58,410 bases of DNA, from NCBI RefSeq assembly GCF_001942465.1, contig NZ_MKJY01000244.1:1-58410 (forward strand). Reading direction: 5' to 3'. A program made the translations under genes and the position numbers. Source of the stretch: Actinomadura sp. CNU-125 (GTDB lineage Bacteria; Actinomycetota; Actinomycetes; Streptosporangiales; Streptosporangiaceae). The notes under the pieces were generated by a model, which saw nothing but the letters and a program-made list of their open reading frames with translations, made no database searches and was not told the DNA's origin. Each line of letters opens with the position of its first letter. Position 1 is the first letter of the stretch. Shown here in pieces: positions 15,914-25,025 of this stretch.

Positions 15914-16639
15914 ATGCCCTGGGACAGGACCAAGAACAGGACGCGCGAGGAGATCCAGCGGGACGAGACGGTGCGGCTGCCGTACGCGGACCGGACCGAG
16001 GCGGGCCGGGTGCTCGCCGAGCGGCTGGCGCCGCTCGGGCTGGAGGGCGCCCCGGTGCTGGCGCTGCCGCGCGGCGGCGTCCCCGTCGGGTACGAGATCG
16101 CGCGGCGGCTGGACGCGCCGCTGGACGTCCTGGTGACCCGCAAGATCGGCTACCCGCCGCAGCCCGAGCTGGGCGTGGGGGCGATCGCCGAGGGCGGCGC
16201 TCCGGTGTACGACGAGGGGCTGCTGGGGCGGCTCGGGCTGACCGAGGACGACCTGCGTGCCACGATCGAGGCCGAGCGCGCCGAACTGGACCGCCGGGTG
16301 AAGGCGTACCGGGGCGGGCGGCCGCTGCCGCGGACGTCCGGACGGCCCGTCGTCGTGGTCGACGACGGCCTGGCGACCGGCGGGACGGCCCGCGCGGCCG
16401 TGCGGGCGCTACGGGAGCGGAGCCCGTCGCGGCTGGTGCTGGCGGTGCCGGTGGGCGCCGCCGAGACCGTCGAGCGGCTGGAGCCGGAAGTGGACGATCT
16501 CGTGGTGCCGGCGGCGCCGTGGGACTTCCGCGCCGTCGGGCAGTGGTACCGGGACTTCGATCAGCTCACCGACCGCGACGTGATCGGCTGGCTGGAACGC
16601 GCCGGGCGAGTGTCGACCCCGGACAATGGATCCAGATGA
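15914..16639 (+). CDS. Phosphoribosyltransferase-domain protein
   Basis: A 241-residue type I PRTase fold. It shows LALPRGGVPVGYEIARRL, the flexible-loop region LVTRKIGYPPQPELGVGAIAEGG, and the PRPP-binding loop VVVVDDGLATGGTARAAVRAL. This subfamily of stand-alone actinobacterial PRTases has no firm substrate. ATG 15914 is chosen because GGAGGGGG sits about nine bases upstream; a GTG at 15878 would add twelve residues without similarity. A strong hairpin follows the gene. Confidence 0.85.
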   Translation: MPWDRTKNRTREEIQRDETVRLPYADRTEAGRVLAERLAPLGLEGAPVLALPRGGVPVGYEIARRLDAPLDVLVTRKIGYPPQPELGVGAIAEGGAPVYDEGLLGRLGLTEDDLRATIEAERAELDRRVKAYRGGRPLPRTSGRPVVVVDDGLATGGTARAAVRALRERSPSRLVLAVPVGAAETVERLEPEVDDLVVPAAPWDFRAVGQWYRDFDQLTDRDVIGWLERAGRVSTPDNGSR

Positions 16640-16736
16640 ATTTCCGAAAATTGCTCTCACGGCACCGCTCGGTGCGGTAAAAGGCGGCCGCCCGGTAATT
16701 CGGGAATCCCGGAAGGGGTCAAGAGTGCCGCAAACA

Positions 16737-16768
16737 CCCGTACCCGGTCCATCGGGACCGGGTACGGG
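16737..16768. terminator. Perfect 14-bp hairpin between convergent PRTase and whiB genes
   Basis: The arm at 16737-16750 (cccgtacccggtcc) is the exact reverse complement of 16755-16768, with the loop atcg. It lies about 100 bases past the PRTase stop and 135 bases past the whiB stop, so it probably terminates from both sides. Confidence 0.7.
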
Positions 16769-16902
16769 CAATGCGAACGGCCCCGCCGGGTGCGGGGCGT
16801 GACGTTTCTCGGTGGCGTGCCGGGGTGGTTCTGGGAGCGTCGGGGCGGCCGTTTCGCGCGAGGCGTTCGTCTCGCGGGGCGGGCCGCCCGGTTCGCGGTC
16901 GG

Positions 16903-17199
16903 CTAGGCGGCGTTGGCGCGACGCATACGGCGCCGGCGCTCGGACGCGCGCTCGTCTTCGTTGAGGCCGCCCCACGTGCCGTACTTCTCGGGCCGGGACA
17001 CCGCGTAGTCCAGGCAATCCGTGCGGACCGGGCAGCCCATGCAGATCTGCTTGGCCTTGCGCTCGCGGATCTCGCGCTCGGGCTGGCGCTCGCCGTCGGG
17101 ACCGAAGAAGAGGACGAGGTCTTCCCCCCGGCACGCCGCGGCGTCCTGCCAGCCCCAGCTGGGACGAGGGAGGTTTGCCTGCCGACGTACCTGAGCCAT
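16903..17199 (-). CDS. WhiB-family iron-sulfur transcriptional regulator
   Basis: A 98-residue Wbl protein. Four cysteines ligate a predicted [4Fe-4S] cluster: Cys in DAAACRGEDL, then ICMGCPVRTDCLDYA. It is followed by the GTWGGLNEDER turn and the basic tail SERRRRMRRANAA used for DNA contact. Wbl proteins act with the principal sigma factor in redox or developmental control. The subclass cannot be assigned confidently. ATG 17199 is preceded by AAGGTGGG. The gene sits alone between two hairpins, indicating an independent transcript. Confidence 0.93.
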   Translation of the reverse strand: MAQVRRQANLPRPSWGWQDAAACRGEDLVLFFGPDGERQPEREIRERKAKQICMGCPVRTDCLDYAVSRPEKYGTWGGLNEDERASERRRRMRRANAA

Positions 17200-17358
17200 G
17201 GAACACCCACCTTGAGATTGGTTCGTACTGAACAAAGGACATGGACGCTCAACGTGCTTCACGTGACGACTGTCAGAAGCGAAGCGCCGAAAGGTCCAAC
17301 GTCTGGAGTTGCCGCTCTGTTCCCCGTCCGGTTACTCCGGAATCCTGGGGACGTGCGA

Positions 17359-17387
17359 CACGGAGGCCCTCGAATGGGGCCTCCGTG
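17359..17387 (-). terminator. 11-bp hairpin just after the sucrase/ferredoxin-like gene
   Basis: cacggaggccc (17359-17369) pairs perfectly with gggcctccgtg (17377-17387) around a seven-base loop, beginning four bases past the stop of the minus-strand gene. There is no T-tract, as is common for terminators in high-GC actinomycetes. Confidence 0.65.
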
Positions 17388-17390
17388 AGA

Positions 17391-18296
17391 TTACACGAGG
17401 GCCGCCGCGTTGAGAAGGGTGAGGTCCCTAACAATGTAGGTTTCGAGGTTCTCTCCGCACTCCGGTCCGCACGGGGCCGCCTGCTGCACGGCCTCGAAGA
17501 CGACCCGGTAACGGCTCTCCCGAACGGTGACAAGCGCTTCGTACCGGGATGTCCCTGTGAGCGATTCCACGGTCACGGCGTCCAGTTCGAGCCGTCCCGT
17601 GTGCGCCCGGACGAAGTGCTCGGCGGCCTGCGCGGGCTCCGGCGTCCCCGCCCGTCCGCGCAGCCGCTCCAGGACGACCTCGCCCCGGAGGTAGGCGTGC
17701 ACGGCGGCGGTCGCCTCGGTCTCGCCGAGGTCGCCGTAGTACAAGCCGTGAGGGAGACATACCAAATTCGCCGCGAATCGGTCACCGCCGACATGGGTGG
17801 TTTCCCACACGAGCGGACCGAAACGTGACGACAGCGCCCGCGCGAGGGGAGCACCCGTGCGCGCGCAGCACGCGTTGCGCTTGCCGTGCGTGCACACCAG
17901 CAGGACGGGGTCGACGACGGGCGCCCCCAGGCCCGGCGAGCGCCCCGCCGCGAGGGCGTCCAGATCGAGCGCCGCCAGCTCGCCCGGATCGGCCAGCTTG
18001 CGTCCCTCGATCCACACCCGGTCGCCCTGCGAGAACGCCGCGTAGACCTGCATCGGGGGCGTCGGGCGGCGGCGGCCGGTCCGGCGGATGAGCTGCGGCC
18101 GGACGCCCGCCCGCAGCGCGGCGTGCAGGGCCTGCACGACCGGTGCCGGGCCGGTGATGTCCTCGACGCGCACCGGCCACGGACCCGGGTGCTCGATGAG
18201 CAGCCAGGAGCGGGCCTTCGTGGTGGCGCTCGCCAGGCACGGCCGCTCGCCGGTGTGGCTGCCCGGGCAATGCCCGCAGCCCTTGCCGCGCGTCAC
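17391..18296 (-). CDS. Sucrase/ferredoxin-like (Suc-Fer) thioredoxin-fold protein under iron control
   Basis: A 301-residue Suc-Fer-like protein with a thioredoxin-like [2Fe-2S] ferredoxin domain. Features are the N-terminal CGHCPGSHTGERPCLASA, the core VLLVCTHGKRNACCARTGAPLARAL with the cluster cysteines, VWETTHVGGDRFAANLVCLPHGLYYG, and the terminal AAPCGPECGENLETY. Such proteins are often linked to iron uptake, possibly as reductases of ferric-siderophores. A perfect iron box lies 27 bases upstream of GTG 18296, which supports repression by iron through a DmdR/IdeR-type regulator. It is monocistronic, ended by a hairpin. Confidence 0.88.
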   Translation of the reverse strand: MTRGKGCGHCPGSHTGERPCLASATTKARSWLLIEHPGPWPVRVEDITGPAPVVQALHAALRAGVRPQLIRRTGRRRPTPPMQVYAAFSQGDRVWIEGRKLADPGELAALDLDALAAGRSPGLGAPVVDPVLLVCTHGKRNACCARTGAPLARALSSRFGPLVWETTHVGGDRFAANLVCLPHGLYYGDLGETEATAAVHAYLRGEVVLERLRGRAGTPEPAQAAEHFVRAHTGRLELDAVTVESLTGTSRYEALVTVRESRYRVVFEAVQQAAPCGPECGENLETYIVRDLTLLNAAALV

Positions 18297-18322
18297 AGAA
18301 ACCCCCCGCCGATCTTGGCATC

Positions 18323-18341
18323 TTAGGTTAGGTTAACCTAA
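18323..18341. promoter_or_regulatory. DmdR/IdeR iron box
   Basis: The 19-base sequence ttaggttaggttaacctaa matches the actinobacterial iron-box consensus TTAGGTTAGGCTAACCTAA at 18 of 19 positions. It lies just upstream of the sucrase/ferredoxin-like gene and is the expected binding site for an iron-dependent DtxR-family repressor. Confidence 0.85.
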
Positions 18342-18398
18342 CAGAGTGCCGCGGGACCAGCGATGGTGGCAAAAGTCATACCCGCCGAATCCCTCTCC

Positions 18399-19948
18399 TC
18401 ACATGACGGAAGCCCTGGTCAGCGCCTCCGCGACCGGAAGCGCCGCCGCACGGTCGGCGGCCACGAGCCCGATCCGGGTCCGCCGGTCGAGCACGTCGCC
18501 CGCGTCCAGCGCCCCCTCGTGCCGGACGGCCCACGCCAGTTCGGCGCCCAGCACCGGCAGCCCCGCCACGACCGGCTCCAGCAGCGCCGGATCGGCCGCG
18601 CCGAGCGCTGCCAGCAGCGGAGCCTCCGCCCCGTACCGGCGGACGAGCCGCTGCGGGGCGTCCAGCCGCGCCAGCAGGTCCGGGGCCGCCGCCCCGACCA
18701 GCGGGATCCGCGCCGTCCGGCACGGCCCCGCCGCGAGCCCGCGGCCCCGCACGGCGGCGTCCACGGCGTCCTGCGCCATCCGCCGGTAGGTGGTCAGCTT
18801 CCCGCCGACGACCGTCACCACCCCGTCCCGCGAGGTCAGCACCGCGTGCCGCCGCGACAGATCCGCCGTCCCGCCGTCCGCGCCCGTGTCCAGCAGCGGG
18901 CGCAGCCCGGCGAACGCGCCCACGACGTCCGACGGCCGAACCGGCACTTCGAGCGCCGCACCCAGCACGTCCAGCAGGAACCCGATCTCGCCCGCCGTCG
19001 GCTCCGGCACGTCCGGGACGGGCCCGTCGGCGGGCTCGTCGGTCAGCCCCACGTACACCCGGCCGTCCTCCTGCGGCAGCACCAGCAGGAACCGGCCGAA
19101 CTCGCCCGGCACCGGGATCTGCATCCCCGCCCGCCCCGGGATCGTCTCCGGCCGCACCACCAGATGCGTCCCCCGCGACGGCCGCAGCCGCACCCCGTCC
19201 ACGAGGCCGCCCGCCCACACGCCCGCAGCGTTGACCACCGCGCGCGCCCGCACGGTGAACTCCCGGCCGGACTCCTCGTCCCGGACGAGCGCGCCGTCCC
19301 CGGCCAGCGTCACCGCGCGGCACCGCGTCAGGATCCGCGCGCCGTGCGCGGCGGCCGTCCGCGCGATCGCGGTGACCAGCCGTGCGTCGTCGGCCAGCCG
19401 CCCGTCCCAGGACAGCAGCCCGCCGCGCAGCCCCAGCCGGCGCAGCGCGGGCGCGGCCCGCAGCGTCTCGACCGCCGACAGCCCGCGCAGGACGCGGCAG
19501 CGCGGCCCGCGGCGTCCGCGCGGCCAGCCGCAGCGCGTCCCCCGCGTGCAGCCCGGCCCGCGTCGCCAGCGCGTGCGAGCGCGGCACCAGCGGCGTCAGC
19601 GGCAGGACGAACGGCTGCGCGGCCACCAGGTGCGGCGCCGTCCGCGTCAGCAGCGTCCCGCGCTCGACGGCGCTCTCGTGCGCCACGTCCACCTGCCCGG
19701 ACGCGAGATACCGCAGCCCCCCGTGGATCAGCTTCGAACTCCACCGCGACGTCCCGAACGCCAGGTCGTGCGCGTCGATCGCGGCGACCGAGAGCCGCCC
19801 GCCCCCGCGTCGCCGCGTCCAGCGCCGCCCCGGCCCCCGTGGCGCCGAGCCCCACGACCAGGACGTCCACGACCTCGTCGGGCAGCGCCGCCAGCTCGCG
19901 CTCGCGCCGCGCCCGGTTCAGCGACGACCGTCCGGGTGCATCAGTCAT
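18399..19948 (-). CDS. glpD: Glycerol-3-phosphate dehydrogenase, FAD-dependent (two frameshifts)
   Basis: Membrane-associated FAD enzyme that oxidises glycerol-3-phosphate to dihydroxyacetone phosphate. ATG 19948 opens MTDAPGRSSLNRARRERELAAL and the FAD loop VLVVGLGATGAGAALDAATRG. A break near 19805 moves to the frame with AAIDAHDLAFGTSRWSSKLIHGGLRYL, and a second near 19500 moves to the frame carrying LTRCRAVTLAG, NAAGVWAGGLVDG, HLVVRPETIPG and the C-terminal LTTYRRMAQDAVDAA. All family blocks are present in order, so the breaks are probably sequencing errors. The gene is 23 bases downstream of the TetR gene. The neighbouring ADPS-like enzyme uses the same DHAP node. Confidence 0.88.
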
Positions 19949-19971
19949 TGCGTGGCTTCTCCTTCGGGCGG

Positions 19972-20580
19972 TCACGGGGCCAGGAGCCGGTCTAGGGTTT
20001 CGCGGAGTTCGGCGTCGAACGCGGCGGTGGTGAGCTCGGGGTCGTCCTCTTCGATCACGGTGCGTGCCGACAGGCCGTAGGACTGGACGACCAGCAGCAG
20101 CGCGCGCGCTTGGCGTGCGGGGTGACCGGGACGGATCGTCCCGTCGTGGTGCCCGGCGGTGATCGCGTCCTCGAACAGCTCCAGGAACGCCCGCTGGCTG
20201 GCGCCGAGCCGGTCGAGGACGTACGGGAGCAGCAGTTCGGGGTCGACGTCGACGATCTTGCGGAGCAGCGGGTGGTCGCGGAACGTACGGACGCCCTCGA
20301 CCAGACCGTCCACCAGCCGGGAGCGGACCGGACGGCCGTCGTCCGGCGGCTGCACGGAGGCGCCGATCCGGACCCACTCGCGGGTCATCAGGTCGGCGAC
20401 GATCGTCCGGACGTCCGGCCAGCGGCGGTACAGCGTCATCCGCGAGACGCCGGCGCGGCGGGCGATGTCGGTCAGCGTCGTCCGCCGCACCCCGACGGCG
20501 AGGACGCAGTCGCGGGCGGCGTCCAGGACGGTGTCGTCGGCGGTTCGGGCGCCGGTCCCATTGTGACGGTTCGACGTCAT
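19972..20580 (-). CDS. TetR-family regulator
   Basis: A 202-residue TetR protein with the HTH at about 16-60 (VLDAARDCVLAVGVRRTTLTDIARRAGVSRMTLYRRWPDVRTIVADLM). The ligand domain is family-typical but not diagnostic. It is co-oriented with glpD and divergent from the flavoprotein/lipid-kinase pair, with only about 45 bases between the two starts, so it likely controls both arms. Position and order match Rv2250c of M. tuberculosis. Confidence 0.88.
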   Translation of the reverse strand: MTSNRHNGTGARTADDTVLDAARDCVLAVGVRRTTLTDIARRAGVSRMTLYRRWPDVRTIVADLMTREWVRIGASVQPPDDGRPVRSRLVDGLVEGVRTFRDHPLLRKIVDVDPELLLPYVLDRLGASQRAFLELFEDAITAGHHDGTIRPGHPARQARALLLVVQSYGLSARTVIEEDDPELTTAAFDAELRETLDRLLAP

Positions 20581-20625
20581 GTGTCACAGTGTAAGCCCCC
20601 ATGGGACGACGAGCCGGGAGGCAGG

Positions 20626-22223
20626 GTGGAGACGCGCGACATGCTGTGGAGCGGCTGGGGCGACCCCGACCGGGCGGCGCCGCTGCCCGAGGCGGTCGTC
20701 GGCCTGCTGCGCGACCTGCTCGGCGTGCGGACGGGCGACGCGCCCCCGGTCGACCTCGCGGGCGTCACGCCCGCCGAACCCCGGCTGGAAGCGGACGAAC
20801 TGGGCGCGCTCGCCGAAGCCGCGGGCGGCGCCGAACACGTCCGGACGGACGCGGAGACGCGCGTCCGGCACACGCGCGGCAAGTCGACGCCCGACCTCCT
20901 GCGTGTGCGCGCGGGCGAGACGTCCGCCGCACCCGACGCGGTCGTCCTGCCGGGCGGGCACGACGAGGTCCTCGCGGTGCTGCGGGCCTGCGCGGCCCAC
21001 CGGATCGCGGTCGTCCCGTTCGGCGGCGGCACCTCGGTCGTCGGCGGCCTCGCCCCCGAGGGCGCCCGCCGGTTCGTCGCGCTCGACCTGCGCCGGATGG
21101 ACGCGCTGGTCTCGGTCGACGCCGAGTCGCGCACGGCCGTCCTCCAGCCGGGCCTGCGCGGACCGGACGCCGAGGCGCTCCTCGCCGAACACGGGTACAC
21201 GCTCGGACATTTCCCCCAGTCGTACGAATGGGCGACGATCGGCGGATTCGCCGCCGCGCGCTCCAGCGGCCAGGCGTCCGCCGGGTACGGCCGGTTCGAC
21301 GACATGGTGGTCGGGCTCACCGTCGCGACCCCCGAAGGCCCCCTCGACCTCGGCCGCGCGCCCAAGTCCGCCGCCGGTCCCGACCTGCGCCAGCTCGTCC
21401 TCGGCTCCGAGGGCGCCTTCGGCGTGATCACCTCGGTGACCGTCCGGATCCACCCGATCCCGGAGGAACGCGCCTACGAGGGCTGGCGGTTCGCGTCCTT
21501 CGCCGAGGGCGCCGCCGCGCTCCGCCGCCTCGCCCAGGACGGCCCGCTCCCGGCCGTCCTGCGGCTCTCCGACGAGACCGAGACCATGATCGGCCTCGCC
21601 GACCCGGCCGCCCTCGCGCCGGTTCCGGCGCCGCCGGCTGCCTCGCCGTGCTCGGCTTCGGAGGGACGCCCGCGCAGGTCGCCGACCGGCGCGCCCGCGC
21701 CGCCGGGACGCTGCTCGACGCGGGCGGCGAACCGCTCGGCGCCGAACCCGGCGAGAAGTGGGCGCACGGCCGCTTCAACGCCCCGTACCTGCGCGATTCG
21801 CTGCTGGACGTCGGCGCGTTCGTCGAGACGCTGGAGACCGCCGGGTTCTGGTCGCGGATCCCCGAGCTGTACGAGGCCGTCCGGCACGCGCTCATCGGCA
21901 CCCTGTCCGGCGCCGGCACGCCGCCCCTCGTGATGTGCCACATCTCGCACGTGTACACCTCCGGCGCGTCCCTTTACTTCACGGTCGTCTCCGACCAGGG
22001 CGACGACCCGCTCCCGCACTGGGACAAGGCGAAACACGCCGCGTCCGACGCGATCGCCGACGCGGGCGGGACGATCAGCCACCACCACGGCGTCGGCACC
22101 GACCACCGCGACTGGTACGAACGCGAGATCGGCCCCCTCGGCGCGGCCGTCCTGCGCGCCGTCAAGGACCGCCTCGACCCGGCCGGGATCCTCAACCCCG
22201 GCGTCCTCGTCCCGGGGGAGTGA
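20626..22223 (+). CDS. Alkyl-dihydroxyacetonephosphate-synthase-like FAD oxidoreductase (one frameshift)
   Basis: A p-cresol-methylhydroxylase-type FAD protein closest to alkyl-DHAP synthase, which swaps an acyl for an alkyl group to form the ether bond. FAD-binding blocks are VVPFGGGTSVVGGL and YEWATIGGFAAARSSGQASAGYGRFDDMV, and LGSEGAFGVITSVTVRIHP follows. The His-rich motif SHHHGVGTDHRDWYEREIG near the C-terminus is the catalytic signature of ADPS. The frame shifts near 21636, between ALAPVPAPPAAS and CLAVLGFGGTPAQVADRR. GTG 20626 has GGGAGG five bases upstream; its stop overlaps the next start. The neighbouring glpD and lipid kinase support an ether-lipid role. Confidence 0.85.
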
Positions 22224-23107
22224 CCGTGCCGCGCGCGTTCACCGCGATCGTCAACCCCGCCGCGGGCGGCTCGGCGTCCGCCGCCTCGCTCGTCCCGCTC
22301 GCCCGCGCGCTGCGCGACGCGGGCGCCGACCTCGCCGTCGAGTACAGCCGCGGCCTGCCGCACGCCGCCGACCTCGCCCGTCACGCGGCCGCCGAGGACG
22401 CGTCGTCCTCGGCGTCGGCGCGACGGCAGGTCGGCTGCGTCGGCGGCGCCCTCGCCGGGACGGACGCGCTGTTCGGCATCGTTCCCGCCGGGCGCGGCAA
22501 CGACTTCGCCCGCCAGCTCGGCGTCCCGGCCGACCCCGCGGCCCTCGCCCGCCTCCTGCTGGACGGCGAACCGCGCGCCGTCGACGCGATCAAGGCCGAC
22601 GGCACGACCGTCCTCGGCAGCGTCTACGCGGGCGTCGACGCCGTCGCCAACGCCAACGCCAACCGGTCGCGCGTCCTGCGCGGCTCCGCCGCCTACTACG
22701 CCGGGGCCCTGCGCGCCATCGCCGCGTGGCGCCCCGCCGACTACCGCGTCACCGTGGACGGCGCCGAGCACCGGTTCCGCGGGTACAGCGTCATCGCCGC
22801 CAACTCCGGCTACTACGGCTTCAACAAGCACATCGCCCCGGACGCCCGCGTGGACGACGGCCTCCTCGACGTCGTCCTGATCCGCTCGGCCCCGAAGCCG
22901 CTCTTCTTCGCCGTCATGCGCGAACTCGAAGCGGGCACGCACGTCCGGCGCCCCCAGGTCGAGGTCCTGCGCGGACGCGAGGTCCGCATCGAGCTCGCCG
23001 GTCCGCCCGGACGCACCCTCCCCTACGGCGCAGACGGCGAACTCCCCGGCACCCTCCCCGTCACCGCCCGCGTCCTCCCGGGCGCCCTGCGCGTCGTGGG
23101 GCTCTGA
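22220..23107 (+). CDS. Diacylglycerol/lipid kinase (catalytic GGDG scrambled by compensating deletions)
   Basis: A DagK-family lipid kinase of about 295 residues: TAIVNPAAGG at the N-terminus, FGIVPAGRGNDFARQLGVP, and the C-terminal FRGYSVIAANSGYYGFNKHIAPDARVDDGLLDVVLI. Between AAAEDA and QVGCVGG the expected VVLGVGGDG is replaced by SSSASARR. Adding one G at each of three points (gcgtc, ggcgcgac, gacggcag) restores the motif, and because three bases are lost the frame downstream is unaffected. I therefore infer an intact kinase damaged in the consensus. The GTG at 22220 overlaps the preceding stop; GTG 22226 is an alternative. The orthologous position in M. tuberculosis is Rv2252. Confidence 0.86.
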   Translation: MTVPRAFTAIVNPAAGGSASAASLVPLARALRDAGADLAVEYSRGLPHAADLARHAAAEDASSSASARRQVGCVGGALAGTDALFGIVPAGRGNDFARQLGVPADPAALARLLLDGEPRAVDAIKADGTTVLGSVYAGVDAVANANANRSRVLRGSAAYYAGALRAIAAWRPADYRVTVDGAEHRFRGYSVIAANSGYYGFNKHIAPDARVDDGLLDVVLIRSAPKPLFFAVMRELEAGTHVRRPQVEVLRGREVRIELAGPPGRTLPYGADGELPGTLPVTARVLPGALRVVGL

Positions 23108-23288
23108 GCTGCGGATATGAGATTTGGCCCCCGCGTTTGGGGTGATTTACGCGGCCATTACGGCCATCCGGATAGCGTCGTATACGTCCCGCTAAGGGAC
23201 CTTGGGGCCGTCTGCGGACGCATCATGAGAAGGCGATTCTTCGCCGTTCTGGGGGGACTCATGATTCCCGCGGACGCCCTCCACGTGG

Positions 23289-23331
23289 CAGCGCCGGCGT
23301 CTCTGGGGGTGGCGCCGGCGCTGCTGTGTTT
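23289..23331. terminator. 11-bp hairpin followed by a T-rich stretch
   Basis: cagcgccggcg (23289-23299) pairs perfectly with cgccggcgctg (23313-23323) around a 13-base loop and is followed by ctgtgtttt. It lies in the 288-base gap between the lipid kinase and the metallophosphoesterase; the rest of that gap shows no gene. Confidence 0.55.
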
Positions 23332-23395
23332 TCCTGGAGCGGCACGAGATCGTCATTAGAATCCTCGTGTTGCCCCTTCCCCCCGGAGGTCCCCT

Positions 23396-24931
23396 GTGCG
23401 TGCTGAGGAATCGGACGGTTCGGACGGCATGGCGGGGGGCGACGGGAACTCGCGGACGTCCGAGGCCGGGGCCGGGTGGGGGTGCGGGCGGCCCGGCACG
23501 TTCAACGAACTGCTGCCCGAGCGGGTACCGGACTTCTCCTGGCGGCGGCCGCGGGTGCTGTGGCGGTCCCGCAACGACGTCATCGCGAAGTGGTTCGGGG
23601 ATCCGTCGGACGCGATCCGGCGGCGGTGCGTCGCGGCGCTGCGGGAGCGCGGCACCCCCGCGGCGTTCACCGTGCACCGGCCGGCGCCGGAGTTCTCGTT
23701 CGTCCTGCTGGGCGACACCGGCGAGGGCGACCGCTCGCAGTACGCGGTGGTGCCGCCGCTGCTGAACGCGGCCGCCGGGACCGACTTCATGATCATCGCG
23801 AGCGACGTCATCTACCCGGCCGGGGAAGCGGCGCACTACCCGGAGAAGTTCTTCCGCCCCTACAAGGACTTCCCCGGGCCGGTGTACGCGGTGCCGGGGA
23901 ACCACGACTGGTACGACGGCCTGCGGGGTTTCCTGCACGTGTTCTGCGGGCTGGACATGGACTGTTCGCCCCCGAAGTGGGGCGGGCCGTTCGGGTGGCT
24001 CGCCCGGCTGGCGTGGCGCGAGGCCGGGGAGGTCGACGCGGGCGCGGTCGCGGAGGCGCGGCGGACGTACCGGGGCGGTGCGGGGCAGCGGACGGGCCAG
24101 CCCGGGCCGTACTGGGTGATCGACACTCCGTCCCTGCGGATCGTGGGCATCGACACGGGGATCGAGGGCGGGATCGACCGCGACCAGGGGGAGTGGCTGC
24201 GGGAGGTGTCGGCCGGACCGAAGCCGAAACTCCTGGTCACGGGCAAGCCCCTGTACGTGGACGACGAACACCGCCCGTGCCCGGTCGAGGGCGGCGGGAC
24301 GGTCGACGACGTCGTCCGCGACCCGGCGCACAACTACGTGGCGGCCATCGGCGGCGACATCCACAACTACCAGCGGTACCCGATGAGCCGCGGAGACGGA
24401 CGGACGCTGCAGTACATCGTCGCGGGCGGCGGGGGCGCGTTCATGCACGCCACGCACACGATTCCGCGGACGCGTTCCGTCCGGGAGGACGAGTTCCGCT
24501 GCTACCCGCTGCGGGGGGACTCCCTGTCGCGCTACAGCAGGCTGTACGGGAGGTGGCTGCGGCTGCCGAAACTGTTCGACCTCACGCCGGAGGAGGCGAC
24601 GGCGGCGGTGCGGCGGCGCCTCGGCATCGAGCCCGGCCGGGGCTACGAGACGAGCGACGTGTCGCTGCGGGCGCGGTTCGTCGCGTTCGCGCTGGGGGTG
24701 CCGCGCGGGGACAAGCGGCGGCGCGGCGCGCTGCGGCTGCCGGTCCGCAAGCTGCCGCAGCGGTTCCGGTCGGAGCTGGCCGACTGGGACGAGCCGCCGT
24801 TCTTCAAGAGCTTCCTGCGCCTGGACGTCACCGCCGAGGAACTGCGCATCCGATGCCACGCCGCGACCGGGTGCGGCGACCACGAGGCGTTCCCGCCGAT
24901 CGAGGACGAGGTGCGCATTCCGTTGCGATGA
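23396..24931 (+). CDS. Calcineurin-like metallophosphoesterase
   Basis: A 511-residue cytoplasmic metallophosphoesterase. Motifs in order are LLGDTGEGD (about residues 103-111), IASDVIYPAGE, the GNHDWYDGL signature at about 165-173, and the late GGDIHNYQRYP with the metal-binding histidine; AGGGGAFMHATH follows. The large insert and C-terminal extension of about 150 residues are typical of an actinobacterial subgroup with unknown substrate. GTG 23396 follows GGAGG at seven bases. No operon partner is obvious. Confidence 0.85.
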   Translation: MRAEESDGSDGMAGGDGNSRTSEAGAGWGCGRPGTFNELLPERVPDFSWRRPRVLWRSRNDVIAKWFGDPSDAIRRRCVAALRERGTPAAFTVHRPAPEFSFVLLGDTGEGDRSQYAVVPPLLNAAAGTDFMIIASDVIYPAGEAAHYPEKFFRPYKDFPGPVYAVPGNHDWYDGLRGFLHVFCGLDMDCSPPKWGGPFGWLARLAWREAGEVDAGAVAEARRTYRGGAGQRTGQPGPYWVIDTPSLRIVGIDTGIEGGIDRDQGEWLREVSAGPKPKLLVTGKPLYVDDEHRPCPVEGGGTVDDVVRDPAHNYVAAIGGDIHNYQRYPMSRGDGRTLQYIVAGGGGAFMHATHTIPRTRSVREDEFRCYPLRGDSLSRYSRLYGRWLRLPKLFDLTPEEATAAVRRRLGIEPGRGYETSDVSLRARFVAFALGVPRGDKRRRGALRLPVRKLPQRFRSELADWDEPPFFKSFLRLDVTAEELRIRCHAATGCGDHEAFPPIEDEVRIPLR

Positions 24932-25025
24932 ATGCGAGATTCGTCGTTTCCGTCGCACGATGGGTGCCCGGGACGTTACAGTTCTTGATCATCGTACGGG
25001 TGATCACGTCTCGGGAGAGCGATAC

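Noticed and set aside
20581..20625. A palindromic TetR operator before the ADPS-like gene
   Set aside because: tgtcacagtgtaa has suggestive half-sites, but the arms do not form a real inverted repeat.
23117..23359. A possible 80-residue protein between the lipid kinase and the metallophosphoesterase
   Set aside because: It has no codon third-position bias and no RBS, and it runs through a terminator-like hairpin.
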